Source of the DNA: DASYKS01 sp035995205
Lineage (GTDB): Bacteria > Acidobacteriota > Thermoanaerobaculia > Multivoradales > UBA5704
Reading direction: 5' to 3'
Assembly (NCBI GenBank): GCA_035995205.1
Contig: DASYKS010000009.1
Span: 1 to 64,000, forward strand
DNA: 64,000 nt
The first letter of the stretch is position 1; the number at the start of each line of letters is the position of its first letter. Made by a program: the position numbers and the translations under genes. Shown piece by piece: positions 26,259 to 38,500 of this stretch. The notes below the pieces were generated by a model. It did no database searches and was not told where the DNA came from. It was given only the letters and a program-made list of their open reading frames with translations.

Positions 26259-29200
26259 ATGAGCCGAACCCTGGTCGAGATGCCTGTGGTGGAGCCGGTC
26301 CCGGCCCTTCGCGAGGAAACTGACCTTCCCGCCGACTCCCGCCCCTCGGCGGGGCAACGGGCGCTCTGGTTTCTGGAGCGCCTGGCGCCGGGCAACGGCG
26401 CGAACCACATCGCGGCGGCGGTGCGGGTCGAGACGACGGTCGATCCGGCGGCACTCGGCCGCGCGCTCGCCGCCCTGGCGAGACGCCATCCGGCCCTGCG
26501 CACCTCGTTTCCCGAGGCGGCCGGCGAGCCGGTGCTGCGCATCCACGAGCGGATGGACCTCGACCTCGCAGTCCGCGACGTCGCAGCATTCGACGGCGCT
26601 TTCGAGGCGGAGCTGCTGGAGCTGGCCCACCGCCCGTTCGACCTCGCGCGCGGACCGCTCTGCCGGGTGGGACTCTGGACTCGCCGCACGCCGGACGGCG
26701 ATCCGGCGGACGCGGTGCTGGCGCTCGCGATCCATCACGCCATCGCCGATTTCGCATCGCTCGCGATCGTCGCCCGCGACCTGGGGAGCCTCTATGCCGC
26801 GGAGGCGGCGGGGTCGCCGGTTCTTCCGGATCCGGGCCGGCCACCCAAAGACTTCCGCGCTTACGCGGCGCGGCAGGAAGAGCGGCTCGCGGGGCCGGAG
26901 GGCGAGCGGCTCTGGCGCTATTGGCTGGCGCGCCTGGCGGGGGAACTGGCGCCGCTCGACCTGCCGACCGACCGGCCGCGGCCGGCGGTCCAGACCTTCG
27001 CCGGCGGCTCGCTGGTGCATCGCCTCGACGCCGCGGCGACGGCGGGGATTCGACGGCTCGCGCGCGCCCAGGGCCTCACCCTGTTCGGCGTCCTGCTCGC
27101 CGGGTTTCAAACGCTGCTCCACCGCTACGCGGGGCAGCGGGAAATCCTGGTCGGTGCGCCCACCGCCGGGCGCGGGGAGCCGGGCCTAGAGCGCACCGTC
27201 GGCTACTTCGTCAACCCGGTCGTGCTCGCCGCCGATTTCGCGTCGGTGAAAACCTTCGCCGAGCTGTCGGCGCAGGTCCGCGTCACGGTGAAAGGCGCGC
27301 TCGCGCATGCCGGGCTGCCGTTTCCGCTCCTCGTCGAACGCCTGCGGCCGGTCCGCGACTCAAGCCGCGCGCCGATCTTCCAGGCGCTGTTGGCGTTCCA
27401 ACGAACGCCGCGCCGGGAGCCCTCGGAAAACGCCGCGCTGGGCGCGCTCGCGCTCGGGGTTTCCGGGCCGCCGATCGATCTCGGCGGGCTGCTGGCTACG
27501 CCCCGGCCGTTCGCCCTCCGCCGCTCGCAGTTCGATCTCTCGCTGATCGCGGCGGAGGTGGGCGAGGAACTGGGATTCCGCCTGGTCTATAACTCCGACC
27601 TGTTCGACGCGACCACCGCGGCGCGCCTGCTCGGGGCTTGGGGCGAGCTGATCACCGGCCTGGGAGACGGCACGGCCGAAATCGCCACGTTGCCGCTCGC
27701 CTCGGCGGCGGAACGCCATCAACTCAAGTCGGAATGGAATGATTGGATCGGACCGATCGGTCGGATCGGTCCGATCTGCCTCCACGACCTGGTTGCCGAG
27801 CAAGTCGAGCGCACGCCCGCCGCCACCGCGCTGATCTGCGGCGAGGAGCGCTTCACCTACCGGCAGCTTCAAGAACGGGTCGACGCCTGGGCGCGCCGGC
27901 TCATGGACCTCGGCGTCGGTCCCGAAGTGCGCGTCGGCCTGTGCGCCGAGCGTTCGCCCGAGATGGTGTTCGGCCTGCTCGGCATCCTGGCCGCCGGGGG
28001 TGCCTACGTGCCGATCGATCCGGCCTATCCGGCCGACCGGATGGCGTTCATGCTGGAGGATGCGCAACGCGCCCAGACGCCGGCCGTTCTGCTCACCCAC
28101 GAAGTGGTCCTGCAGCGTCTGCCGGCGCTGCCGGACGACACGCGGGTTGTGCTGCTGGACGGTGGTCCGGGCGGCGAGGAGGCAAACGAAACCACGACCG
28201 GGAGGCCGCGCCGGCCGACGCCCGACAACCTGGCTTACGTGATCTACACCTCGGGCTCGACCGGGCGGCCGAAGGGGGTAGCGATCCGCCATGCGAGCGC
28301 GGTGGCGATGGTCGAGTGGGCCGGCGCCGCCTATTCGAAGGAAGAGCTGGCGGGGGTGCTCGCCGCCACCTCGGTCTGCTTCGACCTTTCGGTGTTCGAG
28401 CTGTTCGCGCCGCTGGCCTTCGGCGGCGCGGTGATCCTCGCCGGCAACGCGCTGGAGCTTGCCCTTGCGCCGGGAACCCCGGGGCACGACGAGATCACGA
28501 TGATCAACACGGTCCCCTCGGCGATGACCGAGCTGCTCCATTTGGGCGCCGTGCCGCCGTCGGTTGTCACCGTCAACCTGGCGGGAGAGCCGTTGCCGCT
28601 CGCGCTCGCCGAATCGCTCCACGCCGCGGGCATCGCGCGGGTGATGAACCTCTACGGCCCCTCGGAGGACACCACCTACTCGACCTGGGCGCGCGTGCCG
28701 TCCGGCGAGAGCAGAGCCCCGGCGATCGGCCGGCCGCTCCCCGGCACCCAGGCCTACGTGAGAAGCGGGCACGAGCCGACGCCGCTCGGCGTGCCGGGCG
28801 AGCTTTCCCTGGGGGGAGCCGGCTTGGCGCGCGGCTACCTCAACCGGCCGGATCTGACCGCCCTGGCGTTCGTACCCGATCCTTGGAGCGACCGGCCGGG
28901 CGGACGGCTCTACCGCACCGGCGACCTGGTGCGGTACCGGATGGACGGAGAGCTTGAGTTCCTCGGCCGCATCGATCATCAGGTCAAAGTACGCGGCTTC
29001 CGCATCGAGCTGGGAGAGATCGAGGCGGCGCTCTTGGCTGAGCCGTGGGTGCGCGAGTCGGTGGTGCTGGCGCGGGAAGACCGCGCGGGCGACCGCCGTC
29101 TGGTGGCCTACGTCGTCCCGGCGCCGGGCTCCACCGCAGTACCCGCCGAGCCGAAAGCCACGCTCCGCGCGCGCCTCGCCGCCCGCTTGCCGGAGTACAT

Positions 29201-29560
29201 GGTGCCGGCTGATTTCGTTCTCCTGGCCGAGCTGCCGCGGACCCCCAACGGCAAGCTCGACCGCCGGGCGCTGCCGGCCCCCGGAGGCGATGAGCCTTCG
29301 TCCACGGGAGGAGCGGCGCTTTCGCCGACCGGGGAGCTGGTCGTCGGGATTTGGTGCGAGTTGCTCGGCGTCGAGCGGGTCGCTCCGGGCGACGACTTCT
29401 TTTCCCTTGGCGGCCATTCGCTGCTCGCCGCCCGCCTGCTCGCGCGGGTGCGCGACGTCTTCGGAGTGGAGCTTCCCCTCGCCGCCGTGTTCGCCGCGCC
29501 GACCCTTGCGGGGATGGCGGCGGCGATCGATCGCGCAAGGAACGATGCAAACAGCTTGTC
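26259..29560 (+). other. NRPS module 1: starter C - A (Ala/Gly-type code) - T
   Basis: The C motif is HHAIADF (His159-His160, Asp164), lacking the usual DG. This and its position suggest an N-acylating starter domain, though no acyl ligase is visible. The A-domain binding-pocket residues, read off FDLSVFELF, MINTVPSAM, TVNLAGEPL and NLYGPSEDTTYS, are D-L-F-N-N-A-L-(T/Y), a code I recall for small residues (Ala, also Gly). T serine is residue 1054. Confidence 0.75.
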
Positions 29561-32500
29561 GGGTACGCCGATCCTTGCCGAGCACGCGCCGGCCGGCGGA
29601 CGCACCGCGCCTCTGTCATTCGGCCAGGAGCGGCTCTGGCTCGTCGCCCAGCTCGATCCGGAAAGCGTCGCCTACCACGTGCCGTTCGCGGCGCGCCTCG
29701 ACGGCCGGCTCGACGTCGCGGCGTTCCGCCGGGCGCTCGACGAGATCGTCCGTCGCCACGAGATCCTGCGCACCACCTTCCCTCGCGATGCCGCCGAGGA
29801 GCTGCCGCTGCAAGTCGTGGCACCTTGGGCCGCGCTGCCGCTGCCGGCGGTCGACCTCTCCGGAGTTTCCGGTGTCGGCGGTTCGGGGGCGAGCGAGACG
29901 GAGTCTGAGCGGCTGCTCGGTCTTCTCGCGCGGCGTCCGCTCGATCTGGCAAGTGGGCCGCTCTTACGCGCGACGCTGATCCGGCTCGGGGCGGAGCGGC
30001 ACGTGGCGCTTTTGCTCCAGCATCACATCGTCTCGGACGGCTGGTCGCTGGGGGTTCTCCGGCACGAGCTGGGCACGCTCTACGGCGCGTTCCTCGGTGG
30101 GACCCCGAGCCCGTTGCCGGAGCTGCCGATCCAGTACGCCGACTACGCGGTGTGGCAGCGCCGCCGGCAGGCCGCCGGCGAATTCGACCTTTCGCTCGCC
30201 CGCGCCTCCAACCGGCTCGCCGAGGTGCCGGAGGTTCTCGACCTGCCGACCGATCGGCCGCGTCCGGAGGCGCCGAGCGCCCGGGGCGGCCGGTGCTCGG
30301 TGCGGCTTGCGCCGGACCTTGGCCGCGACCTTCGAGCGCTCGCCCGGCGCCAGGGCGCCACTCTCCACATGGCGCTGCTCGCGGCGTTTTCCGCCTTGCT
30401 CTCGCGCGCGGCGGGACAGGACCGGTTCGCCGTCGGCACGCCGGTCGCGGGCCGCGGCCGGCGCGAGCTCGAACCGCTGCTCGGTTTCTTCGTCAACGAC
30501 GTGGCGCTGCCCGTGGACCTGTCCGGCGAGCCGAGCTTCGCCGATCTCCTGCTCCGCGTGCGGACGGCGGCGCTCGCGGCCTACGCCGATCAGGAGGTGC
30601 CGTTCGAGCGTCTGGTCGAAACGCTCCGGCCGAGCGATCGCGCGCGATCCCCGCTGTTCCAGACGATGCTCGTGCTCCAAAACGCGCCGCTGCCGGCAGT
30701 CGATCTGCCCGGCCTCGCGCTCTCGCCGTTCGAGGTCGAGACCGGCAGCTCGAAGCTCGACCTCACGCTCTCGCTAGCGGACGATTCGGGGGCGGGCGAC
30801 GGCATCCAAGGCTGGCTCGAATACGCCGCCGACCTGTTCGATCCGGCGACCGTAGAACGCTTGGCCGCGGACTTCGCGCTCGTCGTTGAGGCCGCGGTGG
30901 CCGACCCGGCGGTACGGCTGTCGGATCTGCCGCTCTCGACCCCCGCGCGGCGCCAAACCCTTGCGGCGAGCGTACCTCGGGCGCTCGAAACCGCGGCGCC
31001 GCGGCTCCCCGCGACGCCGATCGAAGAGCTGCTCGCGGGGATCTGGGCCGACCTTCTCTACCGCGACCGGGTCGGGGTCGACGACGACTTCTTCGCCCTC
31101 GGCGGCCATTCGCTGCTCGCCGCGCGCCTGATCTCCAGGGTAAAGAAGGCGATCGGAGTAGAGATCCCGCTACGGACCCTGTTCTCCGCGCCGACCGTCC
31201 GGGCGCAGGCGCGCGTCATCCTTCGTCTTCGCGGCCTCCCCGAGTCCGCTCTCGGCGCGGCCGAGGCGCCGCCGCTTCTTCGGGTACCGCGCGACCGCGA
31301 GCTGCCGCTGTCTTTCGCCCAGGAGCGGCTGCTCTTCCTCGACCGCTACGAGCCGGAGAGCCCGGTCTACAACCTCGCCGCGGCGATCGATTTTTCCGGC
31401 GCGCTCGCGCCGCGGATCCTCTCCGCCGCCCTTACCGGGATCGTCCGGCGCCACGAAGCGCTGCGCACGGTGTTTGCCGAACGCGGCGGTGTGGCGTTTC
31501 AGATCGTCGCGGCGCCCGCGCCGCTTGCCCTGCCGGTGATCGACCTTTCGGCGCTTGGGGGGCGGCGCCTGGATGTGGCGGCGCTCGTCGAGCGCGGCGA
31601 GGCACGCCGGGGGTTCGACCTCCAGCGCGGACCGCTCCTGCGAACGATCCTCCTGCGGCTCGGCGCCCGCGAGTGGACGGCGCTGCTCACCCTCCACCAC
31701 GTGGTCGCCGACGGCTGGTCGATCGAGGTGTTCTTCGGCGAGCTGTCGGCGCTCTACCGCGGCTTCGCCGCGGGAGTCGCGTCGGCGCTTTCCGACCTTC
31801 CGATCCAGTACGCGGACTACGCGGTCTGGCAGCGCGGTTGGCTTACGGGCGCCGCCCTCGAAGCCCGGCTCGCGGTCTGGCGTGAACGGCTGCGCGGCGC
31901 GCCGCAGGCGCTCGACTTACCCGCCGATCGGCCGCGGCCGGCGGTCCAGAGCCTCGCCGGCGGGCACCTACCGGTCCGCTTGCCCTTCGCTCTCGCGGGC
32001 GCGGCGGCGGCCTCCGCCCGGAGCCGGGGCACGACGACCTTCATGGTTCTGCTCGCGGCGTTCGAGAGCCTGCTCGGCCGTCTCTCCGGCCAGGACGAGG
32101 TGCTGGTCGGCTCGCCGGTCGCGAACCGCGGGCCGCAGGAGGTCGAGGGGCTGATCGGGTTCTTCGTCAACACCCTGGTGCTGCGCGGCGACCTCTCCGG
32201 CGATCCGTCGTTTTCGGGACTGCTCGAACGGGCGCGCGAGGTCTGCCTGGAGGCGTTCGCGCATCAGGATCTGCCATTCGAGCGGCTGGTGGAAGAACTG
32301 AAACCCGAGCGCGACCTGTCGCGCCCGCCGTTGGTCCAGGCGCTCCTCGCCTACCGGCCGGCCGCGGCGCCCGGATCCCAGGGATCGCTCGCTCTGCCCG
32401 GACTGCGCACGGCGATGCGGGCGGTGCCCACCGCCACGGCCAAGCTCGATCTCACGCTTTCGCTGGCCGAGGAGCCGGACGGCGCGCTCGGCGGCTTTCT

Positions 32501-35500
32501 GGAGTACGCCACGGCGCTGTTCGATCCGACGACCGCCGCGCGGTTCTACCAAAGCTTTGAGATCCTCCTCGAAAGCGCCATGGCCGATCCGGCACGACGG
32601 CTCTCCGAGCTGCCTCTGCTCTCGGCGGCGCAGCGCCATCAGCTGGAGATCGAATGGCAGCCGACCGGCGCGGAGGCTCTGGCGGCGGCGCTCTTCCTTG
32701 CCCGGCTGTTCGAAGCGCGGGCGGCGCGGACCCCGGCTGCGGCCGCCTTGGACCGCGGCTCGCCCGGTCTCGAGACCGCGCCGAGGAACCCTGCCGAGGC
32801 GCTGCTGGCGGGAATCTGGGCCGAGGCGCTCGGGCGCGACCGGGTCGGGGTCGAGACGGGATTCTTCGAGCTGGGCGGCCATTCGCTGCTCGCGCTCCGG
32901 GTGGCGGCTCGGGTGCGCGACGCGTTCGGCGTCGATCTTCCCTTGCGCGCGCTGTTCGAGGCGCCGACGGTGGCCGCCCTCGCCGAACGGATCGCGCGGG
33001 CGAAAGGAGAGGGTGAGGCGGAGCCGGGTCCCCGTCTCCTGCCTTTGCCGGACGACGCCGAGCCGCCGCTCTCGCTCGGCCAGGAGCGGCTCTGGTTCCT
33101 CGACCGGCTGGAGCCGGGGAGCGCCACCTACAACCTGCCGTTCTCGCTCGACCTTACCGGCCCGCTGTCGGTTCCCGCGCTCGCCGGCGCGCTCACCGAG
33201 ATCTCCCGCCGCCACGAAGTCCTTCGCACGACCTTCGTGCCGTCGCCCGTCGATCCCGAGCAACCGATGCAGCGGATCGCGCCTCCGGTCGCGCTGCCTT
33301 TGCCCGGAATCGACCTCGCGGGACTTCCGGCGTCGAGGGGGGATGCCGAGGCGGCGCGGCTTGGGGCTATGGAAGCGCGCCGGCCGTTCGACCTCTCGGC
33401 GGGACCGCTCTGCCGGTTCCAGCGGCTCCTCCTCTCCGCGGATGCGCACCGCCTGCTCGCGAACCTGCATCATTCGATTTTCGACGGCGGATCGCTCGGC
33501 GTCTTCCTAGCCGAGCTGCGGGCGCTCTATCGCGCCGCGCTCTTCAAGGAAGCCTCGCCGCTTGCCGAGCTGCCGCTCCAATACGCCGATTGGGCCGCCT
33601 GGCAGCGCGCGCGGTTCGCCGCGCCGGGCGCCCTCGACCGCCAGGCGGCCTGGTGGCGCGAGCGGCTGGCCGGTGCGGGCGCCCTCGACCTGCCGCTCGA
33701 CGCCCCGCGCCCGCCGGTCCAGACTTTCGCCGGCGGCACGGTGCCGTTGGCGTTGGCCGCAGAGTCGACTCAAGCTCTCGCGGCGCTTGCCCGGCGTCTC
33801 GGCGCCACGCCGTTCATGGTCCTGCTCGCAGCGTTCGAGGCGCTCCTCGGTCGCCTCTCCGGCCAGGAGGATCTGACCGTGGGCACGCCCGTCGCGAATC
33901 GCGGCAACCGCCAAGTCGAGGGGTTGATCGGCTTCTTCGTCGACACCTTGGTGTTGCGCGGCGATCTGGCCGGCGATCCGAGCTTCTCCGAGCTGGCGGC
34001 TCGGGCGCGCGAAACGGTGCTCGGCGCCCACGCCCACGGCGACCTGCCGTTCGAGCGCCTGGTCGAAGAGCTGCGCCCGGCTCGCGACCTCTCCCGCTCG
34101 CCGCTGTTCCAGGCGATGCTGGCGTACCAGGATCTACCCGCGACGATCGAGTGGGAAGGACTCGCCGCGAGCCTCGCGCCGCTCTCTTCCGGCAGCGCCA
34201 AGTTCGATCTGACCCTGGGCCTCGCTGCGGCGGGAGCCGGTCTTTCGGGCGGGCTCGAATACGCCGCCCGGCTGTTCGACCGGACGACCGCCATGCGCTG
34301 GGCGCAATCGTTTACGACTTTGCTAGCCGGAGCGCTCGCCGAGCCGGAGAGCCGGCTGTCGGAGCTGCCGCTGCTCTCCGGAGTGGAGCGTCATCAGCTG
34401 GAAATCGAATGGAATTCGATCGGACCGATCGGTCGGATCAGTCCGATTGGTCCGATTTGCCTGCACCAACTGTTCGAGGCACAGGCGGCGCGGACTCCTG
34501 GAGCAACGGCCCTGGTAGCCGGTGTCGAGCGGCTTACCTACGCCGAGCTCGACGCGCGGGCGACACTCGTCGCGCGGCGCCTCCGAGCGCAAGGCGTCGG
34601 TCCCGAGGTTTGCGTCGGCGTGAGCCTGCCGCGCAATGCCGATCTGGTGGCGGTGCTTCTCGGCGTGCTCAAGGCGGGGGGCGCCTACGTGCCGATCGAT
34701 CCGGCCTATCCGGAGGAGCGCCGCGCGCTGATGCTCGCCGGCTCGGGAGCCGCGATTCTTCTCGACCGAACCTGGCTCAATGAAACCGCTGAACCGGTGA
34801 CCGGGCGGCCCGCGCTGAGCGGCGCGGGGGCGACGGCCGACAACCTGGCCTACGTGATCTTCACCTCGGGCTCGACCGGCCGCCCCAAAGGAGTGGCGAT
34901 TGAGCATCGAAGCGCCGTGGCGCTGGTCGCTTGGGCGCAGCGAACCTACTCGGCCGAAGAGCTGGCGGGCGTGCTCGCCGCCACTTCGATCGCTTTCGAC
35001 CTTTCGGTTTTCGAGCTGTTCGTGACACTGGCCTCCGGCGGCATGGTGATCCTTGCCGGGAACGCCTTGGAGCTGCCGGAGCTTCCGGCGGCGCGCGAGG
35101 TCACCCTGATCAACACCGTGCCCTCTGCGATGGCGGAGTTGGTGCGGATGGGCGGCGTTCCGCCGTCGGTGCGGACAGTGAACCTGGCCGGCGAGCCGCT
35201 ATCGCGGGCGCTGGTCGACGGCGTCTATGCGGTGGCCGGGGTCGAGCGGGTCTGCAACCTGTACGGCCCTTCGGAGGACACCACTTATTCGACGTACGTG
35301 CACGTACCGCGCGAGGAGCGCCGGGCGCCGACCATCGGCCGGCCGCTGCCCGGAACCGGCGCCTACCTGGTCGACCGAGTGCTCCGTCCGACGCCGGTCG
35401 GAGTGCCGGGCGAGCTGCTGCTCGGCGGCGCGGGGCTCGCCCGCGGTTATCTCGGCCGGCCCGAGCTGACCGCCGAGCGTTTCATCCCGAATCCTTTCGG

Positions 35501-38500
35501 TTCGGGCAGTGGTCTCCGCCTATACCGCACCGGCGACCTTGCGCGCTTCCTGCCCGACGGCCAGATCGAGTTCCTGGGGCGGATCGACCACCAGGTGAAG
35601 GTGCGCGGTTTTCGCATCGAGCTGGGCGAGATCGAGTCGGTTTTACGCGAGCATCCGGCGCTTGCCGACCTCGCGGTGGTGGCGCGCGAGGACAGGAACG
35701 GCGACCGCGCGCTCGCGGCCTACGTCGTGGCCCGGGAGGGAATCTCGCCGCCGTCCGCGGACGACCTGCGCGCGCATCTCTCGCGGCGATTGCCGGAATA
35801 CATGGTGCCGGCGGATTTCGTCGTCCTCCCCGAGCTGCCGCGCACCCCCAACGGCAAGCTGGACCGCAAGGCGCTGCCGGCTCCGGAGCGCGGCCGGTCG
35901 GCTCTTACGCGCGGATACCTCGCGCCGCGCACGCCGGACGAAGAGCTGCTGGCGGGGATTTGGGCGGAGCTGCTGCACCTTCCCCGGATCGGGATCGAAG
36001 ACGATTTCTTCACCCAGGGCGGGCACTCGCTTCTCGCCACGCGGATGGTGGCCCGGGTGCGCGACGTCTTCGGCGTCGAGCTTCCCCTGCGGGCACTGTT
36101 CGAGGCGCCGACCGTGGCCGCCCTCGCGGCGCGAATCGCGGCGGCCCGCGGCGCGGCGTCGGAGGAGGGAGGGATTGCCGATGCCCCACCCCTGGTCCCG
36201 CGTTCGGCGGCTGAAACAACCGAGACGGTCCGCCTGCCGCTCTCGTTCGCCCAGGAGCGGCTCTGGTTCCTCGATCGCCTGGAACCGGGAAGCGCCTCCT
36301 ACAACCTGCCGGTCGCCCTTTACCTGCGCGGCGAGCTGGATGCCTACCGCTTCGCCGAGGCGCTCGCGGGCGTTGTACGGCGGCATGAGGCGCTGCGTAC
36401 GCGCTTCCGGGATTCCGGTGCAGGACCGGTGCAGGAGATCGACGCGGAAGCCGAAATTCCCTTCGCCCGCGCCGATCTGCGCCGGTTGACGGAGGCCACG
36501 AGAGGGACGGAAGCGGCGCGGCTGCTCGCGGCGGAGGCGCGGCTGCCGTTCGATCTGGCGCGCGGACCGCTCGCGCGTGCCCGGCTGCTGCGGCTGGAGG
36601 AGGGCCTCCATCTCGCGCTCTTGACGCTCCACCACATTGCCGCGGACGGCTGGTCGATGGGGGTGCTGCTCTCCGAAATCGCCGCGCTCTACGGCGACGC
36701 CGACTTGCCTCCGCTGCCGATCCAGTATGCCGACTACGCGCTCTGGCAGCGGCGCTGGCTGGAAGGGCCTGCGCTCGAAGCGCAGCTCTCCTATTGGAGC
36801 GAGCGCCTGGAAGGGGCGCCCGCGGAGCTCGAGCTGCCGGCCGATCGGTCGCGACCGGCTTTGCCTAACGGGCGCGGCGGAGTGCGGCCGGTGGTCCTGG
36901 CCCCGGCGGCATGGGAGGGGCTCCGCGCTCTGTGCCGCCGGCTCGGCGCCACCCCGTTCATGGGAGTGCTCGCGGCGCTCCAGACGCTCCTCGGACGGCT
37001 CGGCGGCGAAGAGGATGTGCTGGTCGGCACGCCCGTGGCCAACCGGCGCCACAGCGCGACGGAGGGGTTGATAGGGGTCTTCATCAATACCCTGGTCCTC
37101 CGGACGTCGCTCGCCGGCGATCCGCCTTTCGCGCGTCTGGTCGAGCGGGCGCGGGAGACGGCGCTCGGCGCTTACGCGCATCAGGATCTGCCGTTCGAGC
37201 GCCTGGTCGAAGAGCTGGCTCCGGAGCGCGACCTTTCCCGGCCGCCGCTGATCCAGGTTCTGCTGGTGCTGCACAACGCACCGCTGCCGGTCCTGGAGCT
37301 ACCGGGCCTCACGCTGGAGCCGGTCGAGGTGGCGACCGGCACGGCGAAGCTCGACCTGACGCTCGCGCTCACTGAGCGGGAGGCCGGAGTCGCGGGCGGG
37401 TTGGAGTACAGCGCCGACCGGTTCGACGCGGCGACCGTTGAGCGTCTCGCCCGCGCCTTCGAGACATGGGTCGCGGCGGCTGCCGAGGAGCCGCGTCGGC
37501 GGCTCTCCGATCTCCCTCTGCTCGCCGCGGAAGAGCTGCTGCAGCTCGTCATTGCTCCGGCGCTCCGGCCGGAGCGCCGTCTGCTCCAGGCTCATGGGGC
37601 GTTGCTTTACGCGGATCGGGCCGCGATCTTCCGCGCGCCGCTGTCGCCGCTCGAAGAGGGATTGGCCGATCTCTGGAGCGAGTTGCTGGGCGCCGACCGG
37701 ATCGGCCGCGACGACGATTTCTTCCACCTCGGCGGTCACTCGCTGCTCGCGGCGCGGATGGTGGCGCGGGTGCGCGATGCCTTCGGCGTCGATCTCCCCC
37801 TGCGCGCCGTGTTCGCGGCGCCCACCGTGGCCGCTCTCGCGGCGCGGATCGCCGCGATGAAAGAGGGCGGGGCTGCGGACGCGCTTCCCCTGGTTGCGCG
37901 GCCGGAAGGGGCAGAGGTCGACCTGCCGCTCTCGTTTGCCCAGGAGCGGCTCTGGTTTCTCGATCGCCTGGAGCCGGGAAGTCCGGTCTACAACCTGCCG
38001 GTCGGCCTGCGCCTCTCCGGCGAGCTGGACGTTTCCCGCTTTGCGCGCTCTCTCTCACAGCTGGTGCGGCGGCACGAAGCGTTGCGCACACGGTTCCGGG
38101 ATTCGGGCGCCGGTCCGGTGCAGGAGATCGATGCGGGAGGCGAGATCCCTCTCGCCTACGTCGACCTGCGCCCTCTGCCGGAGGCCCGGCGCGGGGAGGA
38201 AGCGGCGCGGTTGCTGGCGGCGGAGGCGCGGCTGCCGTTCGACTTGGCGCACGGACCTCTCCTGCGCGCCCGGCTCCTGCGGCTCGAAGACGGTCTGCAC
38301 CTGGCGCTCCTCTCGCTGCACCACATCGCGGCGGACGGCTGGTCTTTCGGCGTGCTGCTCGGGGAGATCGCCGCTCTGTACGGCGGCGCCACGCTGCCGC
38401 CGCTGCCGATCCAGTACGCCGACTACGCGCTCTGGCAGCGACAGGGGTTGGCGGGGCCGGTGCTCGAAGCGCAGCTCGCCTGGTGGAGCGAGCGCCTGGA

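Noticed and set aside
23883..27122. A 1,079-codon open frame on the minus strand
   Set aside because: It is antisense to the DUF5916 gene and the first NRPS domains. Its translation is Arg/Gln/His-rich without family motifs, a common by-product of GC-rich codon usage.
28170..28205. Frameshift or insertion damaging A domain 1 at the repeat-like stretch
   Set aside because: The frame is kept and the comparable loop in module 4 also contains NET and TGRP, so the domain is probably functional.
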